From: Saccharopolyspora elongata
GTDB lineage: Bacteria > Actinomycetota > Actinomycetes > Mycobacteriales > Pseudonocardiaceae
Length of the DNA: 64,000 nt
Reading direction: 5' to 3'
Assembly (NCBI RefSeq): GCF_004348985.1
Contig: NZ_SMKW01000041.1
Location: 1 to 64,000 of the forward strand
The translations under genes and the position numbers were made by a program. The notes under the pieces are model-generated. The model was not told where the DNA came from, searched no databases, and was given only the letters and a program-made list of their open reading frames with translations. Positions 7,445-15,945 of the stretch are shown here, in pieces (position 1 is the stretch's first letter; each line of letters begins with the position of its first letter).

Positions 7445-8452
7445 TCAGACTCGGATTCGCTGGGATTCGGTGCAGAGTTCCACGTCGAGTTCCGCCAGCA
7501 CGTCCGCGATCGGGCTGGCGAAGCCGAACGCCCCGCCGCGGCTGCCCGCCACGTGCAGGCCGATGATCCGCCCGCCCGGATCGAGCACCGCCGCCCCGGC
7601 GTCGCCCGGCCCGCAGAACCGCAGGTCCGCGGCCGCGATCCGGATCTGCTCCCGCAGCACCCGGACGCCCAGGGCCTCGCCGTGATCGATCCGCACGGTC
7701 GCATCGACCGAGGTGACGACGCCGAGCGTCACGCCCGTGCCGAAGCCGTTCTTCCGGACCCGCTCGCCCGGGTACGCCGACGCGTGCCCGGTGACCGGGC
7801 CGATCCCGTCGACCACGCACGACGTCTCCGAACCCGGCGCGATCGCGACCGCGGCCGCGTCGACCCGGCCGGACAGCGCCGCCCGCGCCAGCTCGGTGTG
7901 CACCCGGCCGTCGTCCGGATCGGCCATCCGGTCGCCCACCGCCCAGGCGTCGTCCAGGCAGGCCACGTCGAAGGTGGTCAGGCCCATCGTGACCACCGTC
8001 GGCGCGGTGCCGGTGACGATCGCCCCGAGCGTTCCGATGCGGCAGTACTCGCCGGCGCTCGGCACAGTCGGCGGCGCCAGGTAGACGGCCCGGCAGGGCG
8101 CTAATCCGCCGCCGGCCCGCACCACCCCGTAGCGGTCGCCGCGGTGCCGGTTCGGCACCATCGGCTCCTGCCGGGCGCAGTGGATGTGCTGCAGGACCGG
8201 CTGTTCCTCGATGACGTCGGTCGGGATGCCGAAGATGTCGCCCGGCACGCAGGTGCCCGGGACGAGCTGATCGCGCGGCCTCTTGCGGATCACCGAGACG
8301 ACGATCGCCTGATGGCCGGTGGGTGCCCCGGCACGGTGCTTCACACCGATGTCGACAGCGGTCACCCCGGGCAGGTCCAGGAGCTGGTCCTCGACCGCCC
8401 TCTTGATCGGGCGGATGACCGCCCGATCCCTAAGCTCCCTGATGCTCAGCAT
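7445..8452 (-). CDS. Trypsin-fold protein with catalytic residues lost (pseudoprotease)
   Basis: A 335-residue protein without signal peptide. It looks like a chymotrypsin/S1-type peptidase of the cytosolic kind found in actinomycetes: GVTAVDIGVKHRAG, then CRIGTLGAIVTG, and a C-terminal GPGDAGAAVLDPGGRIIGLH. In active relatives the last motif is GDSG and a histidine motif like TNNHV follows the GTLG strand; here the serine is Ala (GDAG) and the histidine stretch reads VTMGLTTFDVA, so both are missing. The start at ATG 8452 has GGAGG 8 nt upstream; a GTG 15 nt earlier is possible. Role unknown, perhaps a binding scaffold. Confidence 0.7.
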   Translation of the reverse strand: MLSIRELRDRAVIRPIKRAVEDQLLDLPGVTAVDIGVKHRAGAPTGHQAIVVSVIRKRPRDQLVPGTCVPGDIFGIPTDVIEEQPVLQHIHCARQEPMVPNRHRGDRYGVVRAGGGLAPCRAVYLAPPTVPSAGEYCRIGTLGAIVTGTAPTVVTMGLTTFDVACLDDAWAVGDRMADPDDGRVHTELARAALSGRVDAAAVAIAPGSETSCVVDGIGPVTGHASAYPGERVRKNGFGTGVTLGVVTSVDATVRIDHGEALGVRVLREQIRIAAADLRFCGPGDAGAAVLDPGGRIIGLHVAGSRGGAFGFASPIADVLAELDVELCTESQRIRV

Positions 8453-8541
8453 GGTGGCCCCCTCCACCTACCCCATTTAACACTCAGGGTTACGCATCAG
8501 TCACGAAGAGTCACTCTTACGGCCGTTCGGCTCTTCGGCTG

Positions 8542-9681
8542 CTACAGCGAACAGTCCACCAACACGGGCTCGGGTGCCAGCGAAACGCCGAAGGCCACGC
8601 GTACCCCGTCCCGAACTTCACGCGCTAGAAGTAGCAGGTCGCGGGTCGTCGCGGCGCCGCGGTTGGTCAGCGCGAGGGTGTGCTTGGTGGACAGCCCCAC
8701 CCGTCCGCCGGGGCCGGGGTGCCCCTTGGCGAACCCGGCGCGCTCGATCAGCCACGCCGCGGACAGCTTGGTCCGGCCGCCGTCCGCCGGGTACTGCGGG
8801 ATCCGCTGGTCCGGGCCGATCTCGGCGACGATCCGGGACAGCACCTCGGGCAGGTCGTCGGCCTCGACGATCGGGTTCGTGAAGAACGAACCGGCGCTCC
8901 AGGTGTCGTGGTCGGCCGGGTCGAGCACCATGCCCTTGCCACGCCGCAGCGCCAGCACCGCCTCGCGGGCGGCGGCCACGTCGACCTGCCCGCCGGGCTC
9001 CACGCCGAGCGTGCGCGCGAGCTCGGCGTACCGGATCGGGGCCGACCGGCCGCCGTCGCGCAGCAGGAACCGGGCGCGCAGCACCACGGCCGTGTCGCTG
9101 TGCTTGAGCACGCTGGTCCGGTAGGCCAGCCCGAGCTCGTCGGCCGGGACCGTGCGCACGCGCCCGGTGGCGCGGTCCAGCAGGTCGACCGAGACCAGCA
9201 GCTCGGACACCTCGACGCCGTAGGCGCCGACGTTCTGCACCGGCGTCGCCCCGGTCAGGCCGGGGATTCCGGACAGGCATTCGAGCCCGCCCAGGCCCTG
9301 GCGGACCGTGTCGGCGACCACCTCGTCCCAGTCCTCGCCGGCCTCCGCCGTGAGCTGCACCAGCCCGTCGCCGACGCTGTCGTACTGGCGCCCCTTGGTC
9401 GCGATCCGCACCACATGCCCGGCGTAGCCCTCGTCCGCGACCACAACGTTCGAGCCGCCGCCCAGCACCAGCAGCCGCTGCCCGGCCGAATCCGCGGCCC
9501 GCACCGCGGCGGTCAGCTCGTCCGGGTGGTGCGCGACCACCAGGTCGGCTGCCGGGCCACCCAGCCGCAGCGTTGTGTAGCCGGCCAGCGACCGTCCGTC
9601 GGCGCCGTGCCCGACGGCGGTCCCGGCTGGGTGCGGATCCGACGACCGAGTGTTGTCGCGCACTTCTTCGGCACCGGACAT
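8542..9681 (-). CDS. murB: UDP-N-acetylenolpyruvoylglucosamine reductase
   Basis: MurB reduces UDP-GlcNAc-enolpyruvate to UDP-MurNAc with NADPH and FAD, the second cytoplasmic step of peptidoglycan synthesis. FAD-binding sequence TTLRLGGPAADLV and GGGSNVVVADEG, the region LSGIPGLTGATPVQNVGAYG, the type I loop residues YRTS, the catalytic serine in AGSFFTNP, LSAAWLIERAG, and the terminal glutamate in APEPVLVD. I take the ATG at 9681 (379 residues); longer in-frame forms overlap the divergent gene. Only 37 bp separate the two divergent starts. Confidence 0.93.
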   Translation of the reverse strand: MSGAEEVRDNTRSSDPHPAGTAVGHGADGRSLAGYTTLRLGGPAADLVVAHHPDELTAAVRAADSAGQRLLVLGGGSNVVVADEGYAGHVVRIATKGRQYDSVGDGLVQLTAEAGEDWDEVVADTVRQGLGGLECLSGIPGLTGATPVQNVGAYGVEVSELLVSVDLLDRATGRVRTVPADELGLAYRTSVLKHSDTAVVLRARFLLRDGGRSAPIRYAELARTLGVEPGGQVDVAAAREAVLALRRGKGMVLDPADHDTWSAGSFFTNPIVEADDLPEVLSRIVAEIGPDQRIPQYPADGGRTKLSAAWLIERAGFAKGHPGPGGRVGLSTKHTLALTNRGAATTRDLLLLAREVRDGVRVAFGVSLAPEPVLVDCSL

Positions 9682-9718
9682 GGAGGGATTCACGGTTGCC
9701 AAAGGTAGCCTCCGCTGC

Positions 9719-10237
9719 ATGGCACGCCGCATCGAGCACCGGAGCACCTCCGAGTGGCCCGCCGCCCGGGTGTACGAGGCGCTGATCGACAAGGACTACC
9801 TCACCGACCGGTTGGCGGAGATCGGCGGCGCCAGCGCGGCGCTGGTCCAGCACGTCAAAACCGAGAACGGCGCGCGGTTCCAGCTGCGCCAGGGCGTGCA
9901 CGCCGACTCGCTACCGTCGGTGGCCCGCACGGTGGTCGGCGGCGACCTGACTATCGACCGCAGCGAATCGTGGCGGCGCGAGGAGGACGGGCACTACACC
10001 GGCGAGATCGCCGCCGAGGTCGCCGGCGCGCCCTGCTCGATCACCGGCTCGATGTGGCTGCGCGACCTGGCCGAACCGGCCGGAGCCGCGGTCAGCGAGT
10101 TCGTGGTGTCCGGGAGCGTGCGGGTGAACGTGCCGTTCCTGGGCGGCAAGCTGGAAGATCTGATCGTCGACCAGGTGCAGAAGCTGCTGGCCGACGAAGA
10201 GCGCTTCACGACCGAGTGGCTGGCCCGCCGGGGATGA
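9719..10237 (+). CDS. DUF2505 protein (START-like fold)
   Basis: A 172-residue actinobacterial conserved protein. It begins MARRIEHRSTSEWPAARVYE, the usual start of DUF2505 members, followed by alternating strands and a C-terminal amphipathic helix (KLEDLIVDQVQKLLADEERF) of the SRPBCC/START-like kind that could bind a hydrophobic ligand. No signal peptide. Divergent from murB; the stop overlaps the start of the methyltransferase gene by 4 bp (ATGA), so the two are coupled. Function not established. Confidence 0.85.
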   Translation: MARRIEHRSTSEWPAARVYEALIDKDYLTDRLAEIGGASAALVQHVKTENGARFQLRQGVHADSLPSVARTVVGGDLTIDRSESWRREEDGHYTGEIAAEVAGAPCSITGSMWLRDLAEPAGAAVSEFVVSGSVRVNVPFLGGKLEDLIVDQVQKLLADEERFTTEWLARRG

Positions 10238-11085
10238 ACTCGGCCCCGAAGAAGCGGGCGCCCCGGCTCGCCGCCGGTCGGGCCCGCGCCCTGGGCATGC
10301 CCACGCGCGGCACCACCAACCCGAACCGGCTGCGGCGCATCGACCGGTGGATCGCCGGCACGCAGTGGGTCGCCGACGCGCTGCGCAACGCGGCGGAGCC
10401 GGTCGTCATCGACCTCGGCTACGGCGCCACCCCGGTGACCACCGTGGAGCTGGCGGCCCGGCTGCGGCCGCTGCGCCCGGACGCGCGGGTGGTGGGCCTG
10501 GAGATCGACCCGGACCGGGTGGCGGCCGGCAAGCTCGTCGCCGATCCGCCCGCGCTGGAGTTCCGCCGCGGCGGGTTCGAGCTGGCCGGACTGGCCGCCG
10601 GGGTGCGCGACTTCCCTGGGCCTGCGCTGGTGCGGGCGTTGAACGTGCTGCGCCAGTACACCGAGCCCGAGGCGTGGAAGGCGTGGGAGGAACTGTGCTC
10701 CCGGCTGGCGCCCGATGGGCTGCTGGTGGAGGGCACCTGCGACGAGATCGGTCGGCGCTGCTGCTGGGTGACGCTGGACCGGGGCGGGCCGCGGACGCTG
10801 ACGCTGGCCTGCCTGCCCGCCGACATCGAGCGGCCGTCGGACCTCGCCGAGCGGCTGCCGAAGACCTTGATCCACCGCAACGTGCCGGGCGAGAAGGTGC
10901 ACGCGATGCTGGCCGATCTCGACGCGTGCTGGGCGAAGGCCGCCCCGATGGTCCCGTTCGGGCCGCGTGCCCGGTGGGCGCAGGCCGCGCAGTCGTTCGC
11001 GGAGCTGGGCTGGCCGGTGCTGGACCGGCGACGCCGGTGGCGGCTGGGCGAGCTCACCGTCGACTGGTCCGCGGTGGCGCCCTGA
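10234..11085 (+). CDS. Class I SAM-dependent methyltransferase-like protein
   Basis: A 283-residue protein coupled to the DUF2505 gene by an ATGA overlap. The Rossmann SAM-binding start is VVIDLGYGATPVTT, with an acidic end of beta-2 in VVGLEIDPDRV, and later a beta-4 region LVRALNVLRQYTEPEA, which resembles methyltransferase motifs although motif I is GYGATP rather than GxGxG. The family is conserved in actinobacteria next to DUF2505; substrate unknown. The N-terminus is basic (PKKRAPRLAAGRARALGMPTR). Confidence 0.8.
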   Translation: MNSAPKKRAPRLAAGRARALGMPTRGTTNPNRLRRIDRWIAGTQWVADALRNAAEPVVIDLGYGATPVTTVELAARLRPLRPDARVVGLEIDPDRVAAGKLVADPPALEFRRGGFELAGLAAGVRDFPGPALVRALNVLRQYTEPEAWKAWEELCSRLAPDGLLVEGTCDEIGRRCCWVTLDRGGPRTLTLACLPADIERPSDLAERLPKTLIHRNVPGEKVHAMLADLDACWAKAAPMVPFGPRARWAQAAQSFAELGWPVLDRRRRWRLGELTVDWSAVAP

Positions 11086-11222
11086 GCCGACCCGGTCGAG
11101 CGGGGTCCTGCCGAGAATGGATTCCGCGCACGCGCCCGGCTCCACCAGGACTTCCGCGACGGCTGATCTCGCGGGCCCGCCGCCGGTGCCCACGACGACG
11201 TCCGGATTCCTATTGTGGAGGC

Positions 11223-11963
11223 ATGGCTAGCGACTTCTTGCACCGCGCATTCCGGGACCAGGCCGCTGCCTTCCGCAGCGCCGTGCTCCAGGCCGGACCG
11301 AACGCCGAGGTCTCGACCTGCCCCGGCTGGGACGTCCGCAAGCTGGTCCAGCACCTCGGGCAGGCCTACGGGAGGGCGGAGCTCTCCCTGCACCTGGAGC
11401 CGGGCAGCGAGCGCCCCGAGGACCTGCGGCCGCCGGCCGAGTTCGACGACGTGGTCGCCTGGTGGGACGAGCGGCTTGCGATCCTGCTCCAGACACTGTC
11501 CACAATGGATCAAGATCGGCCCGTGCGGTCGCTCTACCCCGGCGGCACCCCGAAGACCTGGACCCGGCGGATGGCGCACGAGACGGCGATCCACCGGCTC
11601 GACGCGGAGCACGCGCTCGCCAGGCTCGGCCCGGACCACGTGCACGACCTGATCTTCGACCCGGAGCTGGCGGCCGACGGCATCGACGAGTTCCTGACCG
11701 TGCTGCTGCCCCTGGGCGACTGGGCAGAGCAGGAGAACGAGGGCAAGGTGCTCTTCCACGCTCCGGACGCGGGCCGCGCGTGGCTGGTCGAGTACCGGCC
11801 GGGCCGGCCGCCGCTGGCCGGGGCGCCGACCGACGCGGCGCTGGAGGTCGACGCGACGGTCGCGGGCACCGCGGACGCGGTGTTCCGGCGGGTCTGGGGC
11901 CGCCCGAGCACTGCCGTGGTCACCGGCGACGCCGCCCTCGCGGCCCTCGCCGCCGGGCGCTGA
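11223..11963 (+). CDS. Mycothiol-dependent maleylpyruvate isomerase family protein (DinB-like)
   Basis: A 246-residue protein of the TIGR03083 type: CPGWDVRKLVQHLGQ near residue 36-50 carries the first metal-binding His, and RRMAHETAIHRLDAE at about 117-131 carries the second pair, giving the His-(x)-Glu-x3-His metal site of the DinB/MDMPI superfamily. Such proteins are thought to use mycothiol as cofactor, which fits the presence of mshA. Substrate unknown. ATG with GGAGG close upstream. A half palindrome and a truncated repeat follow within 10 bp. Confidence 0.85.
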   Translation: MASDFLHRAFRDQAAAFRSAVLQAGPNAEVSTCPGWDVRKLVQHLGQAYGRAELSLHLEPGSERPEDLRPPAEFDDVVAWWDERLAILLQTLSTMDQDRPVRSLYPGGTPKTWTRRMAHETAIHRLDAEHALARLGPDHVHDLIFDPELAADGIDEFLTVLLPLGDWAEQENEGKVLFHAPDAGRAWLVEYRPGRPPLAGAPTDAALEVDATVAGTADAVFRRVWGRPSTAVVTGDAALAALAAGR

Positions 11964-11972
11964 CTACGGCCC

Positions 11973-11994
11973 GTGCGTACTTTGTGCTGCTAGA
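11973..11994 (+). repeat. Half of an 18-4-18 palindrome, family C
   Basis: GTGCGTACTTTGTGCTGC (11973-11990) matches the left arm of the full palindromes at 39864 and 56709, but the right arm is missing and a family B repeat begins within a few bases. This points to a break or insertion here. Confidence 0.65.
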
Positions 11995-12000
11995 GAGCCT

Positions 12001-12086
12001 GTTTCCAGGCTCGTTTTGCGTGGCGGTGCGGGTAGCGGAACCTCAGGTGTCTTCTCGCTGTGGGATCCCCGACATCATGAATGCCA
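12001..12086 (+). repeat. Family B repeat copy 2, left half only
   Basis: Matches the left half of copies 3 and 5 up to ATCATGAATGCCA in the loop, then stops exactly at 12086 where an AraC remnant begins. The right arm is absent, so the breakpoint is in the hairpin loop. Confidence 0.8.
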
Positions 12087-12339
12087 GCTGGCCGCCGAGG
12101 CGGGCATGTCGCGGGCGGCGTTCGCGGACCGGTTCCGCCGGCTGGTCGGCCAACCGCCCATGGCCTACCTCGCCGAGTGGCGCATCTGCCAGGCCGCCGA
12201 CCTCCTGGCGCGGACCGATGCGACGGTCGACGACATCGCCCGCCGGGTCGGGTACTCCAACGCCTACGCGCTCAGCGTCGCCTTCAAGCGCAGCCTCGGC
12301 ATTCGCCCCAGCGAGCACCGCGCCACCCTCGCCGGCTGA
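12087..12339 (+). pseudogene. AraC-family regulator remnant (C-terminal HTH only)
   Basis: About 84 residues match the second half of an AraC/XylS DNA-binding domain: AAFADRFRRLVGQPPMAYLA, RICQAADLL, DATVDDIARRVGYSNAYALS, AFKRSLGIRPSEHR. The effector domain and the first part of helix 1 are gone, and the frame is joined to a truncated repeat element. A reading frame from GTG 12016 through the repeat is open but would add only repeat-encoded residues, so I call it a pseudogene. Confidence 0.8.
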
Positions 12340-12482
12340 CCGCGCGAGGTTCGCCGTTCATGTCGATGGGCGAGGCGAACAGCTCCGCCCGAGCCGGGCG
12401 CAGCACCCGACCAGGCGAAACGATGACTCCTAGTGGGCGTCACGCGGCTCGGCCTGTTGCCGGTACAACCATTGCTACCTGC

Positions 12483-12488
12483 GATAAT
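12483..12488 (+). promoter_or_regulatory. Candidate -10 box of purU
   Basis: GATAAT lies 8 nt before the purU GTG, and no Shine-Dalgarno sequence is visible between, suggesting a leaderless or near-leaderless mRNA. No clear -35 at the right distance. The rest of 12340-12496 holds nothing I recognise. Confidence 0.45.
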
Positions 12489-12496
12489 CACCGGCC

Positions 12497-13369
12497 GTGA
12501 GCCCTTCCGAACGTCGTTTCGTCATCAGCCTCGGGTGCCCGGACCGCACCGGGATCGTCGCCCGCATCGCGACCTTCATCGCCGAGCACGGCGGGTGGAT
12601 CGTCGAGGCCGGCTACCACACCGACATCAACACCGGCTGGTTCTTCACCCGGCAGGAGGTCCGCGCGGACTCGCTGCCGTTCGGCATCGACGAGCTGCGC
12701 CGCCGGTTCGCCGCCGTCGCCGACGAGCTCGGCAGCCGCACCGACTGGCGGGTGGCGGACACCGGCGAGCGGCGGCGCGTGGTGATCCTGGTGTCGAAGG
12801 AAGGCCACTGCCTGCACGACCTGCTCGGCCGCATCGGTTCCGGGGAGCTCGACGTCGACCTGCGCGCGGTGATCGGCAACCACCGGGACCTGGGCCCCAT
12901 CACCGAGGCGCACGGCATCCCGTTCCACCACGTGCCGTTCGGCAAGGACCCGGACGCGAAGGCGGCGGCGTTCCGGGAGGTCCGGAAGCTGGTGGACGAC
13001 CACGACCCGAACGCGATCGTGCTCGCCCGCTTCATGCAGGTGCTGCCGCCCGAGCTGTGCGAGGCGTGGGCCGGCCGGGCGCTGAACATCCACCACAGCT
13101 TCCTGCCGTCGTTCGCCGGCGCCCGCCCGTACCACCAGGCGTACGAGCGCGGCGTGAAGCTCATCGGCGCGACGTGCCACTACGTGACCGCGGAGCTCGA
13201 CGCGGGACCGATCGTCGAGCAGGACGTGATCCGCGTGGACCACACCGACGACGTGACCGACATGGTCCGCAAGGGCCGGGACGCCGAGAAGCTCGTGCTG
13301 GCCCGGGGCCTGCGCGCGCACCTCGAAGACCGGGTCCTGGTCCACGGCCGCCGCACCGTCGTCTTCTGA
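12497..13369 (+). CDS. purU: Formyltetrahydrofolate deformylase
   Basis: Hydrolyses 10-formyl-THF to formate and THF, balancing the one-carbon pool. A 290-residue protein with an N-terminal ACT domain (ISLGCPDRTGIVARIATFI) and a C-terminal formyltransferase domain: GNHRDL, HHVPF, then NIHHSFLPSFAGARPYHQAY with the Asn-His catalytic pair, and GATCHYVTAELDAGPIVEQD supplying the catalytic Asp. Length is normal for PurU. The stop is one base from the stop of the convergent, decayed Old Yellow Enzyme gene. Confidence 0.95.
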   Translation: MSPSERRFVISLGCPDRTGIVARIATFIAEHGGWIVEAGYHTDINTGWFFTRQEVRADSLPFGIDELRRRFAAVADELGSRTDWRVADTGERRRVVILVSKEGHCLHDLLGRIGSGELDVDLRAVIGNHRDLGPITEAHGIPFHHVPFGKDPDAKAAAFREVRKLVDDHDPNAIVLARFMQVLPPELCEAWAGRALNIHHSFLPSFAGARPYHQAYERGVKLIGATCHYVTAELDAGPIVEQDVIRVDHTDDVTDMVRKGRDAEKLVLARGLRAHLEDRVLVHGRRTVVF

Positions 13370-13370
13370 G

Positions 13371-13985
13371 CTACCGAGGCGGGGCCGCCGGGTAGTCGGT
13401 GTAGCCCTCGGGACCGTTGGTGCAGAGGCGGGTTTCGTCGATCTCGGCCAGTGGCGCCCCGGTGGCGATCCGGTGCGGCAGGTCCGGGTTCGAGATGAAG
13501 AGCCGTCCGAAGGACACCAGGTCCGCGCGGCCCTCCTCGACCAGCGCCGCCCCGGCCTCCGGCGTGGTGGGATGCCCGAACTCGGTGTTGCCGATCAGCG
13601 TTCCGGTCCACCGTGGACGGAGGTCCCGCAGGGCCGGGTAGCGGCTGTTGTCGGTCAGGTGCAGGTACGCCAGGCCGAGGGGCTCGAGCGCGTCGACGAG
13701 CGCCCGGCGCACCGGGGCCGGGTCCGCCTCGACGAGCCCGGTCAGCGGATTTCCCGGCGCCAGCCGGATTCCGACGCGGTGCGCACCGATCGCGTCCGCC
13801 ACCGCCTCGGCCACCTCGACGGCGAACCGGATCCGGCCGCGGCCGCCGTACCGGTCGGTTCGGATGTGTTGTCGGCGAGGAACTGGTGCAGCAGGTAGCT
13901 GTTCGCGCCGTGCAGCTCGATCCCGTCGAAACCCGCTGCCACGGCTTTCCGCGCCGCAGCAACGTGTTCGTCGATGGCGGCCACC
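13371..13985 (-). pseudogene. Old Yellow Enzyme (NADH:flavin oxidoreductase), 5'-truncated and frameshifted
   Basis: The reading starts in the middle of the barrel: EHVAAARKAVAAGFDGIELH and GANSYLLHQFLADNTS on one frame, then, after a frame change near 13866-13872, RTDRYGG and VGIRLAPGNPLTG to the C-terminal SFGRLFISNPDLPHRI on another. The active-site half with the FMN-binding N-terminus is missing beyond about 13985, where sequence switches to a MerR gene on the opposite strand. It therefore cannot make a working OYE; an internal start for the last 147 codons is possible but unlikely to be functional. Confidence 0.85.
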
Positions 13986-14236
13986 GCGAATACGCGGAGT
14001 CCGATGTGGACAAGGTGTCGCTGGTGCAGCGGCTGATCGGGGCCGGCGTGTCGAGCGCGAAGATGGCGGAGATCTTCCCGTGCGTCTTCGGTGGCCACTC
14101 CAAACCCACCGTCGAGGTGGTCGCCGACCTCTGCCAGGGACGGGAGCGGATCAACGGGATGATCGACGACCTCGTCGCGCCCCGCGCGATCCTGGACGAC
14201 ATGATCATCGAAGCCCGCGTCGCCGCCGGCGTGTGA
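13979..14236 (+). pseudogene. MerR-family regulator, 5'-truncated
   Basis: About 85 residues resemble a MerR regulator from the end of the HTH: HREYAESDVDKVSLVQRLIG, then AGVSSAKMAEIFPCV and a helical dimerisation segment ending DDMIIEARVAAGV. The winged-helix start is missing. It abuts the truncated Old Yellow Enzyme gene head to head at about 13980, as expected if one deletion removed a shared promoter region plus both 5' ends. Confidence 0.75.
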
Positions 14237-14287
14237 CTCCAGGCGCGAGCGCGAAGGCCGGCGAGAACCGGCTTCCGCACTCGCGGT

Positions 14288-14836
14288 TCAGCGGCCGAGG
14301 CCCTCCAGGACTTCTGCACCCGGGAGCTGCGCCAAGACCTCGCCCGGCGTGATGATCTTGCTGCGCCGGACGCCGCTGCCGACGACCACGGCCGGGGCCC
14401 CGGCCACCTCGGAGTCCACCAGGATCGGCCAGTCGGCGGGCAGCCCGAACGGCGTGATCCCGCCGTACTCCATGCCGGTGAGCCGCACCGCGTCGTCCAT
14501 CGGCGCGAACGATGCCTTGCGCACGTCCAGCCGCCGCTTGACCACACCGTTGACGTCGGCGCGGGTCGTGGCCAGCACCACGCACGCGGCGTAGCGCACC
14601 TCACCGGCGCGCTTGCCCGCGACCACCACGCAGTTCGCCGACAACTCCAGCGGCGAGCCGTACTTCTCGCAGAACGCGGCGGTGTCCGCCAGATCCGGGT
14701 CGATCTCGGTCGCCCCGATCCGCTCGTCGTCGAGCTCGCGAACCGCGGCCACGACCGGCTCGGCGAGCAGTTCGAGGCGCTCCAGCGCCGACGTGACGTC
14801 CAGCGTTCCAGCCGCCGCAGACCAATCAACACCCAT
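14288..14836 (-). CDS. YbaK/EbsC-type aminoacyl-tRNA deacylase-like protein
   Basis: A 182-residue single-domain protein of the YbaK/ProRS-associated family, which hydrolyses mischarged tRNAs. Seen: AFCEKYGSPLELSANCVVV, then CVVLATTRADVNGVVKRRLD with the conserved Lys in VKRRLDVRKASFA, MEYGGITPFGLP and the C-terminal AVVVGSGVRRSKIITPGEVL. The substrate tRNA in actinobacteria is not established. Leftmost gene of the XRE-HBHA row, 42 bp after the hydrolase gene; an own promoter (TATTGT close to the ATG, no Shine-Dalgarno) is possible. Confidence 0.87.
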   Translation of the reverse strand: MGVDWSAAAGTLDVTSALERLELLAEPVVAAVRELDDERIGATEIDPDLADTAAFCEKYGSPLELSANCVVVAGKRAGEVRYAACVVLATTRADVNGVVKRRLDVRKASFAPMDDAVRLTGMEYGGITPFGLPADWPILVDSEVAGAPAVVVGSGVRRSKIITPGEVLAQLPGAEVLEGLGR

Positions 14837-14878
14837 GACCAGACAATACGAATCCCGCCGGAGCGGCCGGACGCGGGT

Positions 14879-15613
14879 TCAGCCGAGGAAGTCCACCAGC
14901 AGGCGGCGCAGCTCCCGGCGGTGCGTGAGCATCGGCGCCGGGGAGGGCAGGATCTCCAGCCGCGCGCGGGCGAAGGCCGCGGCCACCGCCTTCGCGACCT
15001 CGGCCGGGTGCAGCGGATCGTCGGTGGCGCCGACGACCAGCACCTCCGACCGGACACCGGCCAGCACGGCGGCGTCCGGCACCGGAACCTGCTCCGGCAG
15101 CTCGCGCAGCGCGTCTTCCAGCCGCAGCAGCGCCTCGGCACGGCGTTCGACGTAGTCGCCGACCTCCACGCCCTCAGGCAGGTCTGCGGCTACCGTCTCG
15201 CGCAACGTCTCGCCGCCGGCCGCGACCGCCGCCGCGAGCCGCTCGAACGCCCAGGTCGCGGCCACCTCGCGCGGCCTATCCAGGGCTGCGGGCAACAGCA
15301 GCGCCAGCCGCTCGAACCGGTCCGGGTGCTCCGCGGCGATGCGCGTCAACGCGCCGGCGCCGAGCGAGACGCCGACGGCGCGGGTCGCCTCGACCTCGTC
15401 CGCCACCGCGAGGACATCCGCCGCGATCGAGCCGTAGTTCCAATAGTCCGGCGGCGCGTCGTCGGCGCTGCCGTGGCCCGGAAGCGCCAGGACGACGCGG
15501 GTGCCCGGCAGCCCGGAGGCCGGGATGCGGGCTTCGCCTTCGGTCGCGCCCAAACCGTGCACGACCAGCGTCACCGGGGCTCCGCGGCCGTGCGCCGTCC
15601 AGCGAGCCCCCAC
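14879..15613 (-). CDS. Alpha/beta hydrolase
   Basis: A 244-residue hydrolase: oxyanion motif VVHGLG, VVLALPGHGSADD, nucleophile elbow VGVSLGAG with Ser, acid in the VLVVGATDDPLHP segment, and a terminal helix after a His in the MLTHRREL segment. The GTG start shares one base with the stop of the DUF2516 gene (TAGTG), so it is probably translated by coupling. No signal peptide. Substrate unknown. Confidence 0.8.
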   Translation of the reverse strand: MGARWTAHGRGAPVTLVVHGLGATEGEARIPASGLPGTRVVLALPGHGSADDAPPDYWNYGSIAADVLAVADEVEATRAVGVSLGAGALTRIAAEHPDRFERLALLLPAALDRPREVAATWAFERLAAAVAAGGETLRETVAADLPEGVEVGDYVERRAEALLRLEDALRELPEQVPVPDAAVLAGVRSEVLVVGATDDPLHPAEVAKAVAAAFARARLEILPSPAPMLTHRRELRRLLVDFLG

Positions 15614-15897
15614 TACCAGGACCGCCCCTGGACTTCCTTCACCTTGGGCCGGACGTCGACGATGTAGACCAGCGAGGCGATCAGCCCGGCGATCCAGATG
15701 ATCGTGAACGGTCCCAGCGTGCTGAAGATCAGCACGAGCGCCGCGACGCCCGTGATGCCCATCCAGGCCAGCTTGTTCAGCTTGTCCACGGCGGTGAAAG
15801 CGTCCGCGCGCTGCGACGCCGCGTGCACGAAAGCGAAAACCCCGACCGGGATGCCCGCAATCCAGATGATCGTCAGGATCCAAAGAGCCAGCTCCAC
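15613..15897 (-). CDS. DUF2516 small membrane protein
   Basis: A 94-residue protein with an N-terminal helix (ALWILTIIWIAGIPVGVFAF) and two further hydrophobic segments (WMGITGVAALVLIFSTLG, FTIIWIAGLIASLVYIVDVR). It ends in a short cytoplasmic KVKEVQG tail. The family is actinobacterial and lies next to hbhA in Mycobacterium (Rv0476); the same order is seen here. Function unknown. Confidence 0.85.
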   Translation of the reverse strand: MELALWILTIIWIAGIPVGVFAFVHAASQRADAFTAVDKLNKLAWMGITGVAALVLIFSTLGPFTIIWIAGLIASLVYIVDVRPKVKEVQGRSW

Positions 15898-15945
15898 ATG
15901 CCCACCCTACGGGGTCGCAGGCGCAGTGGGCACCCTGCCGGACCG

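Noticed and set aside
12016..12339. A 107-codon frame that could be called an intact small HTH regulator
   Set aside because: Its first 24 codons are encoded by a repeat element and it contains only part of an AraC domain, so a remnant is the better reading.
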